NCBI GenBank assembly: GCA_030623035.1
Contig: JAUXFK010000202.1
Location: 1 to 5,313 of the forward strand
Reading direction: 5' to 3'
Length of the DNA: 5,313 nt
Source: Deltaproteobacteria bacterium
Lineage (GTDB): Bacteria; Desulfobacterota; UBA8473
Position 1 is the first letter of the stretch. The number at the start of each line of letters is the position of its first letter. Below the pieces are notes generated by a model. The model did not search any database, was not told the DNA's origin, and saw only the letters and a list, made by a program, of their open reading frames with translations. Shown here piece after piece: positions 5,198-5,313 of the stretch. Both the position numbers and the translations under genes were made by a program.

Positions 5198-5313
5198 AAT
5201 GAGCAATTTTGTTCAAGGTCAAGGAAGGCGAAGATTTTAACCGCAGGAATATATTGACATATTTCGAGGATTAAAATCTGAGCCTGACGCAGAGATTGGG
5301 CAAAAGGGCCATT
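5198..5313. repeat. Large imperfect palindrome, probably a dispersed intergenic repeat, possibly cut by the window edge
   Basis: Nested inverted arms share one centre near 5255.5: AATAT (5248-5252) with ATATT (5259-5263), AGATTTTAA (5232-5240) with TTAAAATCT (5271-5279), TTTTG (5207-5211) with CAAAA (5301-5305), and AATG (5198-5201) with CATT (5310-5313), the outermost pairs needing small offsets. The whole spans about 116 nt and could extrude as a cruciform or fold as RNA. It is non-coding apart from the rejected acylphosphatase extension. The layout resembles palindromic intergenic repeats that I loosely recall from Desulfobacterota genomes; that recollection is uncertain. The palindrome itself is seen in the sequence. 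Confidence 0.5.

Noticed and set aside
5154..5222. N-terminal extension of the acylphosphatase from an upstream ATG (23 extra residues)
   Set aside because: The internal ATG at 5153 has a well-placed AAGGAG and gives the canonical length; the extension is unlike the family and runs into the palindromic repeat.
5254..5259. TTGACA at 5254-5259 as a promoter on the + strand
   Set aside because: No -10 at suitable spacing, and it lies in the centre of the palindromic repeat.
1..5313. tRNA, rRNA, CRISPR array, insertion sequence or phage genes
   Set aside because: No regularly spaced repeats, no transposase or integrase motifs and no tRNA-like cloverleaf sequence were seen on either strand.

Overview
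The window is a compact stretch of bacterial chromosome, A+T-leaning by eye. It carries five genes on the + strand followed by one convergent gene on the - strand. Starts vary (ATG, GTG, TTG) and all have purine-rich Shine-Dalgarno sequences. The content (acyl-CoA dehydrogenase, metallo-beta-lactamase-fold hydrolase, two-subunit B12-dependent acyl-CoA mutase, acylphosphatase) suits an anaerobe or facultative anaerobe that degrades fatty or branched acids. The gene mix and a palindromic intergenic element at the right edge make me lean towards Desulfobacterota (old Deltaproteobacteria). A Firmicute is not excluded, and the taxonomic guess is weak.

Layout: positions 1-241 are non-coding, with a perfect 9-bp hairpin and possible promoter elements. 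Then come an acyl-CoA dehydrogenase (242-1390), an MBL-fold hydrolase with a GTG start (1540-2292), the catalytic large subunit of a methylmalonyl-CoA-mutase-family enzyme (2400-4070), its separate B12-binding small subunit with a TTG start (4122-4511), and a small membrane-anchored, coiled-coil-like protein of unknown function (4597-4842). An acylphosphatase (4875-5153, - strand) ends 32 bp from it. The last ~116 bases form a large imperfect palindrome that looks like a dispersed intergenic repeat.

The point of greatest interest is the mutase. It has the full fold and most adenosylcobalamin-pocket landmarks, but the residues that define methylmalonyl-CoA mutase are gone. Numbered as in Propionibacterium shermanii MutB, Tyr89 is Val, Arg207 is lost in a ~7-residue deletion that also removes a CoA-contacting loop, and His244 is Asn. 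The small subunit keeps the cobalt-ligating His but has lost the Asp of the DxHxxG motif and the upstream Lys. The acyl-CoA dehydrogenase has Ala at the usual catalytic Glu position and a Glu at the alternative site used by isovaleryl-CoA dehydrogenase. Together this suggests a carbon-skeleton mutase of unknown, probably non-methylmalonyl, substrate, coupled to a branched-chain-type dehydrogenase. One hypothesis is a rearrangement of the pivalyl-CoA/isovaleryl-CoA kind followed by dehydrogenation. The substrate is inference only.
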